A stretch of 64,000 nucleotides of DNA from Euborellia annulipes (GCA_023213315.1 JAKCPI010015653.1:124001-188000); one strand, 5' to 3'; shown: positions 46,147-56,917, counted from the stretch's first letter. Program-made: numbers and translations. The notes: generated by a model from the sequence alone, not told the origin.

Positions 46147-46597
46147 TAAGTATATGAAAATAAAAATAATAAATTTCATAATATAAAAAAAAAAAAACTT
46201 TATCAAGTCCATGTCTAAAGAGTTAATCTGTCAGAATATAGCTATTTATTGGGATCATTTAAATTATCTTCTACCTAAATCTTCACTCTCTGAATCCCTA
46301 ACTTTTTTTTTGATTTAACACTGTACTTTTTTTAGATTAACAAAATTGTATGAAGAAGGATGTCCTGGTTGAAAAGAGAATCTTTTTTTAATTTTTTGTT
46401 TAAATCCTCTCGCTAGTCTCTAATCCAGAATAATGATATACGAGGGGAATCATAAAATATAAATGGACTTTTAAGTAAAGGAATCTCTGTTTGTTTAGGA
46501 TTAAAATATAGATGCTAATTTTTTTTATACTTATCAAGACTAGTCAAGATCAAAAATCACAAAAGGGATATGTTAATATTTCCCATTTGATATTATT
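46147..46597. other. AT-rich stretch, no gene
   Basis: No supported feature. Confidence 0.6.
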
Positions 46598-46865
46598 AAG
46601 AATTATATAATCAAATTTGAAACACAATCGATTGTAAAATTCACTGATGACAAATTTTGCATACAGAGAAAATATTTTAGGAAGTGTCAAATATAGAGAT
46701 AGTTGCAATGTAAAAATACTAAGGGCAGATTTCGTGGACTGAAATTAGGGACTTTAAGAAAGTTCATTTGCGACAGCAATAACGAAATTAAAATCAGTAT
46801 CTCACAAGAGTATTTAATTTTAAAAAAACCTGGGGGGGGCGGGCAACTGCCCTCACCTTTCTCTT

Positions 46866-47634
46866 AGTGGTGGAGGTGTGGTCACACCAGATTTTGTGTC
46901 GAGATATATTTAGTTTCCATAGCACTTAGTTTCAAACTTGCATTTAAATGTTGACTGCTTGAAATAAACTATGGTTATTTTTCAAAATTTTAATCTCATA
47001 TTTGGACATTTTATACACAATATAGATTCGTAAATAAATACAAAATTTCATAAGAATTGGAAAAAAAATTTTAAATGCGTAAAAAAGTTCCAAAGGGGAC
47101 CCCTTGAATCGAAATTAACATACAAATCCCTATAGGAAATTAACATTGGTCAAATGCGAAGATTAGGTGGAAAGTTTAAAACGCGTAGAAAGAGAGAAGA
47201 TAATTTTGTGAGAGAGAGAGATATGTTTTCTCCGAAAAAAAAAATGGGGTTTAAATAATAATTGATTTTTAATCTAATAAAAAGAAAAAGATTTAAATTC
47301 GGTTACCATGGCAACCATTTATTTCTCCTATCTTCCTATGAAGCACAAAGAGTAAAGGTGCTCAAACAATTTTGAGGGAAAACGAGAATATACATTTGAA
47401 AGAGCATCTAATAAATAATTGATTTTGAATTTTAATCAAAATCGTTAGAGCGAATTTTGAGAAAATCGAAAAAAACGAAAAAGACATCAGTAAAGTACTA
47501 GTACTTTTTGGCGTTTTTGATTAAGCTTATTTTGTCGGTCCCGGGAGATGTTTAACTTAAATATAAAATCAGCCTCATAGCTCAATTCCTTCATGCTTAA
47601 AAGACACACACACAACACACACACACACACACAC

Positions 47635-47672
<38 letters not shown>

Positions 47673-47800
47673 CATGGAAAACCACTTTTTTGGATTCAGG
47701 GGACCAAAACGTGAAGATCCATCAAAATCTCGACATCGAATTTTTGACATGAAACAATATTTCTCTATATATATATATATATACATAGGAAGAGAAAGTA
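46866..47800 (+). repeat. Family C composite repeat, long subfamily B
   Basis: It begins with the right hairpin half (TGGTCACACCAGATTTTGTG); the left half is lost. The subfamily B block, the extra segment shared with 9546-10577, the core GTACTAGTACTTTTTGG and the end AGAGAAAGTA follow. A long AC/AGAC microsatellite expands the ACAG tract. Confidence 0.8.
47605..47673. repeat. (AC)n-(AGAC)n microsatellite
   Basis: AC dinucleotides followed by about nine AGAC units. It lies at the ACAG position of family C and generates spurious cysteine- and threonine-rich frames on both strands. Confidence 0.9.
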
Positions 47801-48013
47801 AAAATGAATAAAGAAAATATAAAATTTGCTGATATTAATAATAAATAAGATGATCGAAAATTTATATTTACAGTACAGTTAAAAAGAAAATGCAATTTAT
47901 TTATTAATGAAAACAACTGGAACTCCAAAATTATATAACTCACAACACTTAATATTTTTTACGTTCTTTGGTTTGGACCAAACGAACGAGGTCAAAATAT
48001 GAAAAGATGAAGA

Positions 48014-48662
48014 ATAAATATAACTGTAATAATAATTTTAATATATTATTGTAATATTGTTCTATTTAGTTTCAATTTGTATTGTATTGAAATTTGTGAA
48101 AATTAATTGAAACATATAATATTGTTGGTTTAGGTGAAATGAAATAATAATATAAAAAGCACTTTATATTAACCACTATTTACTTAGAGTAGGTATTAAC
48201 TTTTATTAAATTTATTTTTATTTTTAAGAAAAATTTTTTGTGAAAATGAAGCGTAAAAGTCTCAAAATTTAAGTCAACTTTGAGAAATTTAGAAAAAATA
48301 ATTTGTTCAGGACCATGTCTCATGTCTCAAAAATTTCCAAAAAGACTGATTTAATATTTGTAAAAAACTGTAGAAAAAAGTTATAAATCATTATATAATT
48401 ATTGAATGAATTATTTTGAAATTTTTAATTTCTCTTATGATTACCCGAAAACGAGTTTCAAAATCAGGAGAACTTATATTGTTTAATCATTATCTAATTA
48501 TCACTAATTTTATATTATTATTAAATAAATTACTGTTCAAATTAACACTTAAAATTTTTTATATTTAGTATAAATATAAGAAATTTTTCAAGTAAATTAA
48601 CTTATATGAAAATTTGTGAATATTAGATATTTATTATTCCATTGAATTGGATTATTAAAATC
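48014..48662. other. AT-rich stretch, no gene
   Basis: No supported feature. Confidence 0.6.
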
Positions 48663-48785
48663 AGTGGTTCCCAACTGGTGGTACATGAACTTTTTGATTA
48701 TATAAAATATTTTTGATAAAAGTCCACTTTTAAAATATATTTTTGCGAAGGAAATTTATGCAAAAGATGGTACACCAATTTATTC
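48663..48785 (+). mobile_element. hAT-like left end, truncated
   Basis: CAGTGGTTCCCAACTGGTGG is a common hAT terminus. No complementary right end was found before 49 kb. Confidence 0.5.
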
Positions 48786-49018
48786 ATTATAAATTTATCA
48801 TAAAATAAATATTTAATATTTCATATAATTAATATTCATTAATTCAAACAGTCGAATAAGCCGGAAGTCGAACCACGGATCTTCTTAAAATAATAAATAT
48901 TAAAAATATGTTTTTTCATTAAGAATTCGTACGTGATATATTAATATATATACGTAGTTTCTTATAATATTTGAAAAACTCTCGGTTGTGATATTTCATT
49001 TTAAAAGAACCAATTCTC
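48786..49018. other. AT-rich; tRNA-like B-box
   Basis: On the minus strand GTGGTTCGACTTCCGGC (about 48861-48876) resembles a B-box. No A-box lies at tRNA distance, so it is a SINE-like remnant. Confidence 0.4.
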
Positions 49019-49345
49019 AAAATTAATTAATTTTTGGAACGAAGTTTTTTTACGCGGATTACGGTAAGGAGAATTGGCAGAAAACGTCATGTAACAAAAA
49101 AGCGTTACAGCGCCCGAGCGCCGTCGGAGGAAGGCGAGGCTAGCCGACGCCTACCCCCCACCGGGTCTAGAGATTCTCTTTCTCGGTGGGGGGTAGGCGT
49201 GGCTTCACCAAGGCTTCGGCTAGCCTCGCCTTTCTCCGCCAGAGCTCGGGCGCTGTAAACCTTTTTTGTTACATGACGTTTTCTGCCAATTCACCCTACC
49301 GTAAGATGCGTAAAAGAACTTCGTTCCAAAAATTAATTAATTTAG
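49019..49345. repeat. Large palindrome with GC-rich core (327 bp)
   Basis: Outer arms AATTAATTAATTTTTGGAAC and its complement lie at the two ends. Inner arms GAGAATTGGCAGAAAACGTC, GCCCGAGCGC and CGCCTACCCCCCACCG also pair with their mirror sequence. The loop is only about 20 bp. Open frames on the plus strand arise from the GC-rich arms. It has no known transposon terminus. Confidence 0.88.
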
Positions 49346-50025
49346 AAAATTGCGTTTTACTAAGGACATCCATGAGTGAATTGATAAATAAATTCGCTCA
49401 CCAAATATGAAATCGTAGTAGAGAAGTCTTTCCTCCTGAAAAAAATTAAAAAAAAAAAAATTAATATAGCATTCTATCTTTTTTGCTTTATTATTCTTGT
49501 AATTCGAGATTCGGTTATAAATACGAATAATAGAGAAAAAAGATATGTGACACATCGCAAAATTTGACAAGACTTGACATAAACGGAATAGAAAAAAAAA
49601 ATGTAGTATTAGGTCGTGTAAAAAAGAGAAAGTAAAAATTAGTTTAAATTTTTTTAAAAAGAGACCTAATTTTTTATCTTTAAAAAAAATGTCAAGTTAA
49701 TGCAACTTTTTTTGGAACAATAGTTTAAAACGTGAATAGATTTTTTTTTTAATTAATAAACATTCAAAAAGCTTTTTAATCAATCAAACCTTTTTTTTTT
49801 AATAACTACACATTGAAACACCTGTCATTTTTTTTCGCTTCTAATTTTTATTCTTGAATATTTTTTTTTTTTTTTAGTGAGTGAAAAAAAAAATTGTATT
49901 GTATTCTTATTAAGATAGTTAAACATAGCCGTTTGGCCTAGCAATTTAAAAAGTTGCTAAATGTTCTGAATTCTTAGCTGTGTAATTTATTGCCTATGTT
50001 CAGTACATAGGAGCTGAATGAATAA
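49346..50025. other. AT-rich stretch, no gene
   Basis: No supported feature. Confidence 0.6.
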
Positions 50026-50027
50026 TA

Positions 50028-50187
50028 CAGTAGAATCCCGATAATTCGTATCACGGTTTGGTACGAATTATCGGGATTACCAATTGTCAGAACTACAAAA
50101 TTTAAAAAAATTCTCTGGGACCGGTAAATTTGTACGATGTATCGGGAAATACGAATAATTAGGATACGAAATAATGGAATTGCACTG
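50028..50187. mobile_element. Pogo-like MITE (160 bp)
   Basis: CAGTAGAATCCCGATAATTC at the left and TGGAATTGCACTG at the right, with TA on both sides (50026-50027 and 50188-50189). An internal hairpin repeats the ATTCGTA.CACGG...TACGAAT arms. Confidence 0.85.
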
Positions 50188-50259
50188 TATTATCAAAAAA
50201 GTGTATTTTTAAATATTGCTAAAAATTCGTATATTTTTATTTATTCTTTTATCAATATA

Positions 50260-50703
50260 CAGTGCAATCCCGATAATTCGTAGCCCGATTATTCATATCT
50301 CCCGATAATTCGTACAAACTTGCTGGTCCCCTAGAAAATCCCGATAATTGGTATAAAAACAATCCATTTCAGCCACCTAGGAAATTAATATTATTTTGAT
50401 GCTCGAGGTCACTTAAAACGTCTTCTAATTCGTATTTGGAGCTTAAAAAGCTCGTTAATTCGTTCTGTTTTCAAGAGGGGGAAGGAGAGAAGCAAAAGTT
50501 TTTCTCGTTTATTCGTAATCTTATCACTGAAAGGAAATGAAGGGAGGAATGAGGGAAAGTGAGCTTATCTTACATTTTTTTCTTTCCTTTCTAAAATCCA
50601 GTCTTCCCAATAATATTTTAATTTTTTTTTTTACTTTTGTACTCCTGATAGTTCGTAAAAAATCGTCGGTCCCGTGACCATAAGAATTATCGGGATTCTA
50701 CTG
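50260..50703. mobile_element. Pogo-like MITE, longer relative (444 bp)
   Basis: CAGTGCAATCCCGATAATTC at the left and ATTATCGGGATTCTACTG at the right, with TA at 50258-50259 and 50704-50705. Repeated CGATAATTCGTA words occur inside. It starts 72 bp after the previous element. Confidence 0.88.
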
Positions 50704-50705
50704 TA

Positions 50706-51270
50706 TATATATATATATATATATTTTTTTTAATTAATTACTTTACTATATATTACATATATAGATAAGTAAAGTAAAAATTGTAATACGTTAAATAAAT
50801 AAACATAAACAATAGAATGACATATCGATAAAATGAATTCAAGACCTTTAAATTTGTAAAAAAAAAATTTTCTTTAAATTACGTATTATACGTATTTCGG
50901 CATAAGATTTAATTTCTCATGAGTATAAATATTAATATGAATAAATATTTATATTCATATGTTTTATAAAATAGATTGATATTCTATTATTATTTTTCTC
51001 ACAAAAGAGACCTTTTATCAAAATTTATTTTTTTTTTTTTAAGTTTATTTAAATTAAATTTTCTTTTGATGATAGAGCCCAGGTGAAATGAGGAAATTGA
51101 ATTTTTTTTTTTTTTTTTTTACTAAATTACGATGATAGAGCTGTCTCAAAGAGTAATAAAGACAAAGAAATAAATGGACGTCTGAGGCAGGTACCTTCTG
51201 ATTATTGGTTAATTGCTATTGATTGTCAATTGGCAATGGGCAAGGTGATCCTGGGATTTTGGGACAAGGA
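50706..51270. other. AT-rich stretch, no gene
   Basis: It starts with an AT microsatellite; poly-T runs follow. No supported feature. Confidence 0.55.
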
Positions 51271-51326
51271 GAAGGGCTAGAAAGGCTAGAAGGGTTAGAA
51301 AGGCTCGAAGGGCTCGAAGGGCTAGT
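51271..51326 (+). repeat. 9-bp minisatellite, GAAGGGCTA/GAAAGGCTA
   Basis: About six units of GAAGGGCTA or GAAAGGCTA with T and C variants in tandem. The frame across it reads GLERLEGLERLEGLEGL and is a repeat artefact. The 51.3-51.45 kb flank is GC-richer. Confidence 0.85.
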
Positions 51327-52268
51327 GTCGATCTGGGCCCGGGAGGCTGGAGCCCCGGCCAGAGGCTTCGGTCCCCAGATTCCTAGGGTTCAGCCCAAAT
51401 ATCACCCTCAACCCTGAACCTTGGAGCCCTCTCATCACACTCGCCACACCACCAGCTCCATGCTGCTGCATCCAATCAATTCATATGCCATTAGTAGTTT
51501 GATATATATGCATATGCAATGGTATATGAGTCGTATCTTTGATTGTTAATTTTAAGTTTGTTATGTACATTATTTATATTATTGAATGAGATGTTTAAAT
51601 TAATTTCTAAAAAAAAACAAAAACAAAAACAGTCAAGTCGTTAATAATAAATTGAAAAAGTTTTCTAAACTACTTTTATAATAGAATCGTTGTTGATTAG
51701 ATCACGTTTATTTCAACATACTGGAGATTTCTTAATTCTAAAAAAAAAAAAAAAAAAAATAAGTACAGCTATAAAGATCTCATCATCATTAATTCGAAAT
51801 CTTGTACTTTAACATTTTTTTTTTTATTTTAAATGATAATCTAATTAAGCTAATTTTCAAGGTTTAAGAGTAATTATTAAGTAAAATAAAAAAAACATTT
51901 AAGAATTAATTAAAGACAAATTTAATAAAGAATTAGCAAATATAATAAAAAAATATTTTATTTTATTTATTGTTAAAAGTTAAGAATTGTTCCTTTTTTT
52001 TTTTTGTTTTTAATGACATTCTTAAAATAGTGTCTTTAAATATGCAGAGATTCTTTTGGCAAGAATTAAAAAAATAATTACCTATCCAATTTGAATAAGA
52101 TAAATATTTTATTTTCATTAAATATAAGGAGGTAAAAATTCTTTTAGATTAAAGACAATTAAAAAAAAAAATTTAAATTTACTTTAAAAATTAGTAAAAG
52201 ATTTCAATTTTCTCCAAATGATTTCATAGGAATAATTTATATAAAAAAAAAAATGAAAATATATAATT
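51327..52268. other. AT-rich stretch, no gene
   Basis: No supported feature. Confidence 0.6.
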
Positions 52269-52932
52269 TAAAAAAATCTGGTGTGACTGGTCGCACAGGA
52301 CAGCAAACAACTTTCTCTTACCTTTGATAATCGAAAATTGTGTTGACTGCTTATCACACCAGATTATTTGCGTCGACATATATTTAGTTTCCGATAGTAC
52401 GGTACATTTAAATTCATGATGTAAAATTTATAAACATAAAAATATTTGTTTTGTACCATTTCTCCTATCTTCCCTTGGAAGTACAAGACTAAAGTGGTCT
52501 TCATAAGATTTCAAGAGCAAAATGAGAATATACATTTTAAACAGAATTTAAAAAAAAATTAATTTATGAATTTTAATCAAAATCGTTGGAGGGAAGAAAG
52601 GGAGAAAATCGAAAAAAACTGAAAAAGTTAGTAAACTAACTACTTCCTAAATTTTAGATCAGTAAAGTACTAGTACTTTTTGGGCGATTTTGATCAAAAG
52701 CTTATTTTTACACCTCAGCTGGGTGCCTAACTTAAATATAAAATTTCAACCTCAATTCCTCCATGCTTTAAATTGAACACTGTCACACAGACAGACCATG
52801 TTGGGAAAACCCCTTTTTTGGACTCAGGGGACCTCAAAACATGTATATCCATCAAAATCTCGATTTCGAATTGTTGACATGATACGAATACTTCCTCTCT
52901 ATATATTTCATATATAAGAATAAGAGAAAGTA
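52269..52932 (+). repeat. Family C composite repeat, subfamily A
   Basis: AAAAAATCTGGTGTGACTGG to AAGAGAAAGTA, with hairpin, TTTAGTTTCCGATAGTACGG module, core and CAGGGGACCTCAAAACATG block. A 30-bp AAGTTAGTAAACTAAC-containing insert precedes the core. Confidence 0.85.
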
Positions 52933-54303
52933 ACCAAATTTTAATTAAAAAATAATTTTTATTTTTAGGGGTCCATTTTTCAAGCCAACTAAACCTGGTT
53001 TCGGATAAATTGAAATAAAAATTTTCTAATTTTAATAACCTGGTTGTGAATATTTGTGTGTGTGTGTGTGTGTATTAAAATACTGGGCGGGAAACAAGCT
53101 TAGGTCACCCTTAGACTGAAGTCTACTAAGTTTATATCAAAAGTAAGAAAATCATGCGTAGTGTGGAATTATGTTGGAAATGTAAGAGTGAGAAAGAGAG
53201 GTAATCGATCGATCAATCTTTCAATCTCGGTTTCATTTCAAATGCAAGTTGGATTTCTTTTCTTTTTTTTTCCAAATGGCGTGACATGCAAGTTTCATTT
53301 TCTTTAGAATTTTATAATACATTCCATTTCGTGTGTTTTAGACAGAAATTCAATTATTTTTTCGTTTAGAAAATTTGATAATAATAATATTTAAAAATAA
53401 TTGCAAATTTTTTTTTTAAGTTAAGGTCAGTGTATAATTTTTAGCCCTGAGCATACCCCTGGGAAGTTTGATCGATCCAAAATATACTGAGTTTCGGGGT
53501 TGGCTTTTGCAGAGGTTTCTTCGTTATACAGAGCGGAAATGCAAAATGGAGTAGACTTGTTAAAATTAGAAATGAAATCGTTGAATGATCCGATTTTAAG
53601 TGGTATTAATTGTTCTTTCCCCTTTTCTTTCACTTGGCTTGCCTTATAAGGACATTAAAATTATGAAAAGAATTTTTTTTACTTAATATAATCATCTTGA
53701 AATACCCATTGTTTATTCAAGTGTATAAGTGTTCAAGCTTTTATTTTTGGAAAGGGGCCGCCATTGTCACATACAATATTCAACTCTTGTATTATTCTAA
53801 GCTTGAATTGCTTGTGTCAATAATTTTAGAGAAAAGGTATTATAATTATTTTTTGTAATTGATAGAAAAGAGTATTTGATTAATTTGTCTTTGAATGTCA
53901 CGAGACTTTCCTATAACCCCATAAGCAACAATCGGTGTGAATACATTTGAGAAAAAACAAAATTCTATTTCCTATTTTTAAATTTAAAATAAAAAACAGA
54001 TAAAATATCTATAAATCATTTATACAGTAATGGGCTTCCCGTGTTTGGCCTGTAGAAAAATGCCCTTTGGCATTTCTCCCCATTTCATTTTATTTATTTA
54101 TTTTTTTTCAAAATTTATTTCTCTTTGATAAAAATCAATTTTTTTTTTTAGAATCATGAATAAAATTTAACTCTTTTAATGACAATTAAAATTTATATTA
54201 CTTGTATTAAGAGATTGTAGCTAGATTTTTTTTTCTTTTTTATTTCAAACCTCACGCGGAAGTTTCGATCCAGGTAGGTTAATTTTTTATAATCACATTA
54301 GTC
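52933..54303. other. No supported gene
   Basis: A (TG)n run lies at 53054-53074. A 68-codon minus-strand frame at 53427-53633 has mixed composition but no recognisable family, and no splice or neighbour evidence supports it. Confidence 0.5.
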
Positions 54304-54337
54304 CTGAAGAAGAGAAGGGTTTCAGACTCCCGAAAAG
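54304..54337 (+). ncRNA. Hammerhead-like motif, diverged
   Basis: CTGAAGA, a spacer with GGG/CCC pairing, then GAAAAGTC. The second block departs from GAAAC. No partner arm was identified. Confidence 0.28.
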
Positions 54338-54529
54338 TCGACTGAATAGTGGAATTAAATTTTGGCCTGAACATACCTACATAACAAGCGTTATTCTTCC
54401 ACTATCTACACCAGGCTTTTCCAATATTTATTAATAGAGTTGTCTTAATAGTATAGTAATACAATGCAAATGTATTGTATTTTAAATACCAACAAGTGAT
54501 ACGCATAAGTCCCAAGCCTATAATCATCA

Positions 54530-54670
54530 GACTATTTATATAAAGCGCCACTCATTTCCGTTTTGTTGCCTGTTTACCACTCTCTCTGATTGGTTAGAGT
54601 GAGAGGAAGCGGAGTTAGAGAGGGAAATGTAAAACATTAGGTCAGTGAAGGAAATTTAAAACTTTAAAAT
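54530..54670 (-). repeat. Dispersed repeat R2, copy 2
   Basis: Inverse match to 27700-27860 across TATATAAAGCGCCAC, CTGATTGGTTAGAGTGAGAG and GAGAGGGAAATGTAAAAC. Confidence 0.6.
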
Positions 54671-54711
54671 TTTTCGGGTTTTTTTGTTATATATATAATT
54701 TGGTGGTAATT

Positions 54712-54743
54712 CTGAGAGTGACCCCTGCCGGGATCGAAACGTC
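54712..54743 (+). ncRNA. Hammerhead-like motif, one base short
   Basis: CTGAGAG followed by GACCCC...GGGATC pairing and GAAACG. CTGAGAG lacks the G-A pair of CTGANGA, so activity is unlikely. Confidence 0.25.
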
Positions 54744-54914
54744 AAATGGAAATGAAAAAGTCTATACCAGTAATATTCCACACCAATCAATAAAAATATA
54801 AAAAAATTGAATAAAGTGAAAGATAAACCGATCAGTCATACGACCTGAAGGTTAATAGGAGAGAGGTGAAGATTGGTAGAGAGTGAATAGAAGAAATGAC
54901 AGTCTTAGCAAGTT

Positions 54915-55101
54915 TTTTTTTTTTTTAAGGTCTTTTTCGGTATCTAAGACTAAATGGTCTAAATGGACCCCATCCCTCTTTATTTCAAATGATTTGTAGT
55001 CAATGCAAATGAAATAAATTTTTCTCGCTTGGGACGGGAAGCGAACCCGGAACCCCGGCACGAGAAGCAAGTGTCTTCTCTCTGAGCCACGGGTCACAGG
55101 C
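54915..55101 (-). mobile_element. tRNA-derived SINE, full length (copy S4)
   Basis: A 13-bp target duplication GTCTTAGCAAGTT flanks it at 54902-54914 and 55102-55114. On the minus strand the order is GCCTGTGACCCGTGGCTCAG with an A-box-like TGGCTCAG, then GGGTTCGCTTCCCG as B-box, a unique body and a poly(A) tail. Duplication and tail imply mobilisation by a LINE reverse transcriptase. Confidence 0.93.
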
Positions 55102-55114
55102 GTCTTAGCAAGTT

Positions 55115-55984
55115 AAACACCAAAGAAAAATCTCTTATCTATTTCCAAGCATACAATTAACTAAATTTTGAGAACATGGACCGATTCTTCAACTACATTT
55201 TCGTTATCTCAACCTGGGTATCCACATCACGTGACCGTTAAAATCGATGTTTGTTTCCACAAATAAATTCGCTCTGGTCCAATTAGTGTTAGTGATTGCT
55301 AATTGGGGCTGAAAGGAGATGAAGATGAAAATTGTGAATTATAAAGAATCAGGGACAAAAATACATTCTTAATATTATCATAATTGTCTTCAATTGAACT
55401 TTATTAAATTGGTTTACTAAAAAGAATTAGTTTAAATATAATTAAATCGTCCATTTTATTTGGCAAATCATTTGAAACTCCTTGTCTTAATTTATTTGAG
55501 CACGCAAACCAAGTTGACTTTATTAATAGTTTTTCATGGTTCTAATGGTTGTAAACTAAAGTCTCTTTACCTAATTAAATGAATACAAGTAATTTTCAAG
55601 AGATGTATTTAATAAAAAAATATTTTAATAGCAATATGAAGCACCGTATATATCGGAATAAAATTCAGTATTTTGCTATTTGTAGTAATAATAATGTTAT
55701 CATGTGGGTGCATATATTAACACACGCAAAGTGCTAAGAATAGTTAGTATTATAACTTAAGCTATTTTTGTATTCACTACCACAATTAAATTTATATTCG
55801 CTCTTCTAAAAAAAAATGCGATCCATCTGTAAATGGAATAAATCCGTCCCTATAAACTATGCGATACTAATTGATGACCTCATTTAAAATAGTTAAATAT
55901 TTTCCGAGATCTATATATTTGAATAAGATAATAGTAGTCAAAATACCTCGATTCGGACTTAACTAGTGATAGATATATTTTTAG
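55115..55984. other. AT-rich stretch, no gene
   Basis: No supported feature. Confidence 0.6.
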
Positions 55985-56045
55985 GCTAGAGATCCTGGGT
56001 TCGAATCCCGGGGCCATGGGATGTTTGGCCTCGCCAATAAAAACA
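55985..56045 (+). repeat. tRNA-like T-arm, SINE remnant
   Basis: CCTGGGTTCGAATCCCGGGG contains a perfect B-box (GGTTCGAATCC, 55998-56008) in a 5-bp stem. The upstream 60 bases do not fold into the rest of a tRNA. GATGTTTGGCC...CCAATAAAA follows, as in the 8.2 kb hairpin. Confidence 0.5.
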
Positions 56046-56066
56046 CTCAGTCTTGTTAAATTATTT

Positions 56067-56512
56067 ATTTATTTTTTTTATTAAGGTCTTTTTCGGCATC
56101 TAAGGCCATTTAGACCCCATCCCTATTTATTTCAAATGAATTGTAGTCAATCAAGGGCGGATACAAGGGGGGATAAAGGGGGTAATTACCCCCCCCGAGA
56201 TTTGAAAAAATACTTTTTTTCGAAAAAAAAATTTACTTTTAATGTAAAATTTTAAAAATTAATACTTAAAAATTTAATTTGTATTTATATTCTGGCAAAT
56301 AAGTACAAAATGCGCCTTTACATTACTGAAATTAAGAAAAAAATGTGTGTTGTGCGACCAGTCACACCAAATTACCCCCCCCGAAAACACCTCTGGATCT
56401 GCCCTTGTAGTCAATTCAAATGAAATAAATTTTTCTCGCTTGAACGGGAAGCGAACCCGGGACCCCAGCCATGAGAAGCTAATGTCTTCTCTCTGAGCCA
56501 CGGATCATGGGC
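56067..56512 (-). mobile_element. tRNA-derived SINE (copy S5) with nested hAT MITE
   Basis: The 12-bp duplication GTTAAATTATTT (56055-56066 and 56513-56524) bounds it. Removing the 256-bp MITE and one TAGTCAAT restores an uninterrupted SINE with B-box GGGTTCGCTTCCCG and an A-rich tail. Confidence 0.93.
56152..56407 (-). mobile_element. hAT MITE family A, copy 2 (256 bp)
   Basis: CAAGGGCGGATACAAGGGGG and the complement-type CTCTGGATCTGCCCTTG, with a perfect 8-bp duplication TAGTCAAT at 56144-56151 and 56408-56415. It is in the opposite orientation to copies 1 and 3. It carries the family C-like GTGCGACCAGTCACACCA block. Confidence 0.95.
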
Positions 56513-56651
56513 GTTAAATTATTTAAAATAAATAAAAATTTTATATTCAAAACAAATTTTTATTTGTCAAATTATAATATTTTCACGTGATAAATAAACT
56601 TGAAAAAAAAATACATAAATCACTAAATAAATCCTGAGCTATGGTTATTGC

Positions 56652-56800
56652 TAGGAACCGACCGAAGTTTCGGCTAAAAATCCTGGTTTCGGCCAAAATC
56701 AAGCCGAAACTTTCGGCAGGCCGAAACCTGAGTTTGAAAAGGTGGGATGAGACTCGTATACAAAAAAAAAAAAACGTCCTTAAAAAAAAGGTCAAATGAT
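56652..56800 (+). mobile_element. hAT element TAGGAACCGA type, left part
   Basis: TAGGAACCGACCGAAGTTTC and GAGACTCGTATACAAAAA match the copy at 35820. The right end is lost or replaced by the Helitron-like end at 56917. Confidence 0.65.
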
Positions 56801-56891
56801 TTTCGCAAGAAGGAAAACTGGAGTGATTATCTTTCAATTTCAAAGATGGAAGGGGGTCCAAGGATCAAGCCCTCTTGGCTAGGCAATGAGA

Positions 56892-56917
56892 GCGCCGAAG
56901 CCGGGCGGCGCGGCTAG
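56892..56917 (+). mobile_element. Helitron-like 3' end
   Basis: A perfect GC stem GCGCCG/CGGCGC with an 8-nt loop is followed by GG and CTAG, with T next. A terminal hairpin plus CTRR|T is the Helitron 3' signature, although the 2-nt spacer is shorter than usual. Confidence 0.45.

Larger units (their letters stand above)
46598..48013. repeat. FB3 copy 2, split by a family C insertion
   Basis: 46598-46740 matches 39770-39915 (ATTATTAAGAATTATATAAT; ATATAGAGATAGTTGCAATG) and 47885-48013 matches 40705-40855 (GACCAAACGAACGAGGTC). A family C copy occupies the middle. Confidence 0.7.

Noticed and set aside
47487..47811. Cysteine-rich and Thr/Asp-rich frames on opposite strands
   Set aside because: They are translations of an (AC)n-(AGAC)n microsatellite within family C.
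51223..51417. Frame with GLERLEGLERLEGL repeats
   Set aside because: It is produced by a 9-bp minisatellite; no signal or domain follows.
55998..56008. Perfect tRNA B-box; possible tRNA gene
   Set aside because: No A-box, anticodon arm or acceptor stem could be paired upstream; better explained as a SINE remnant.
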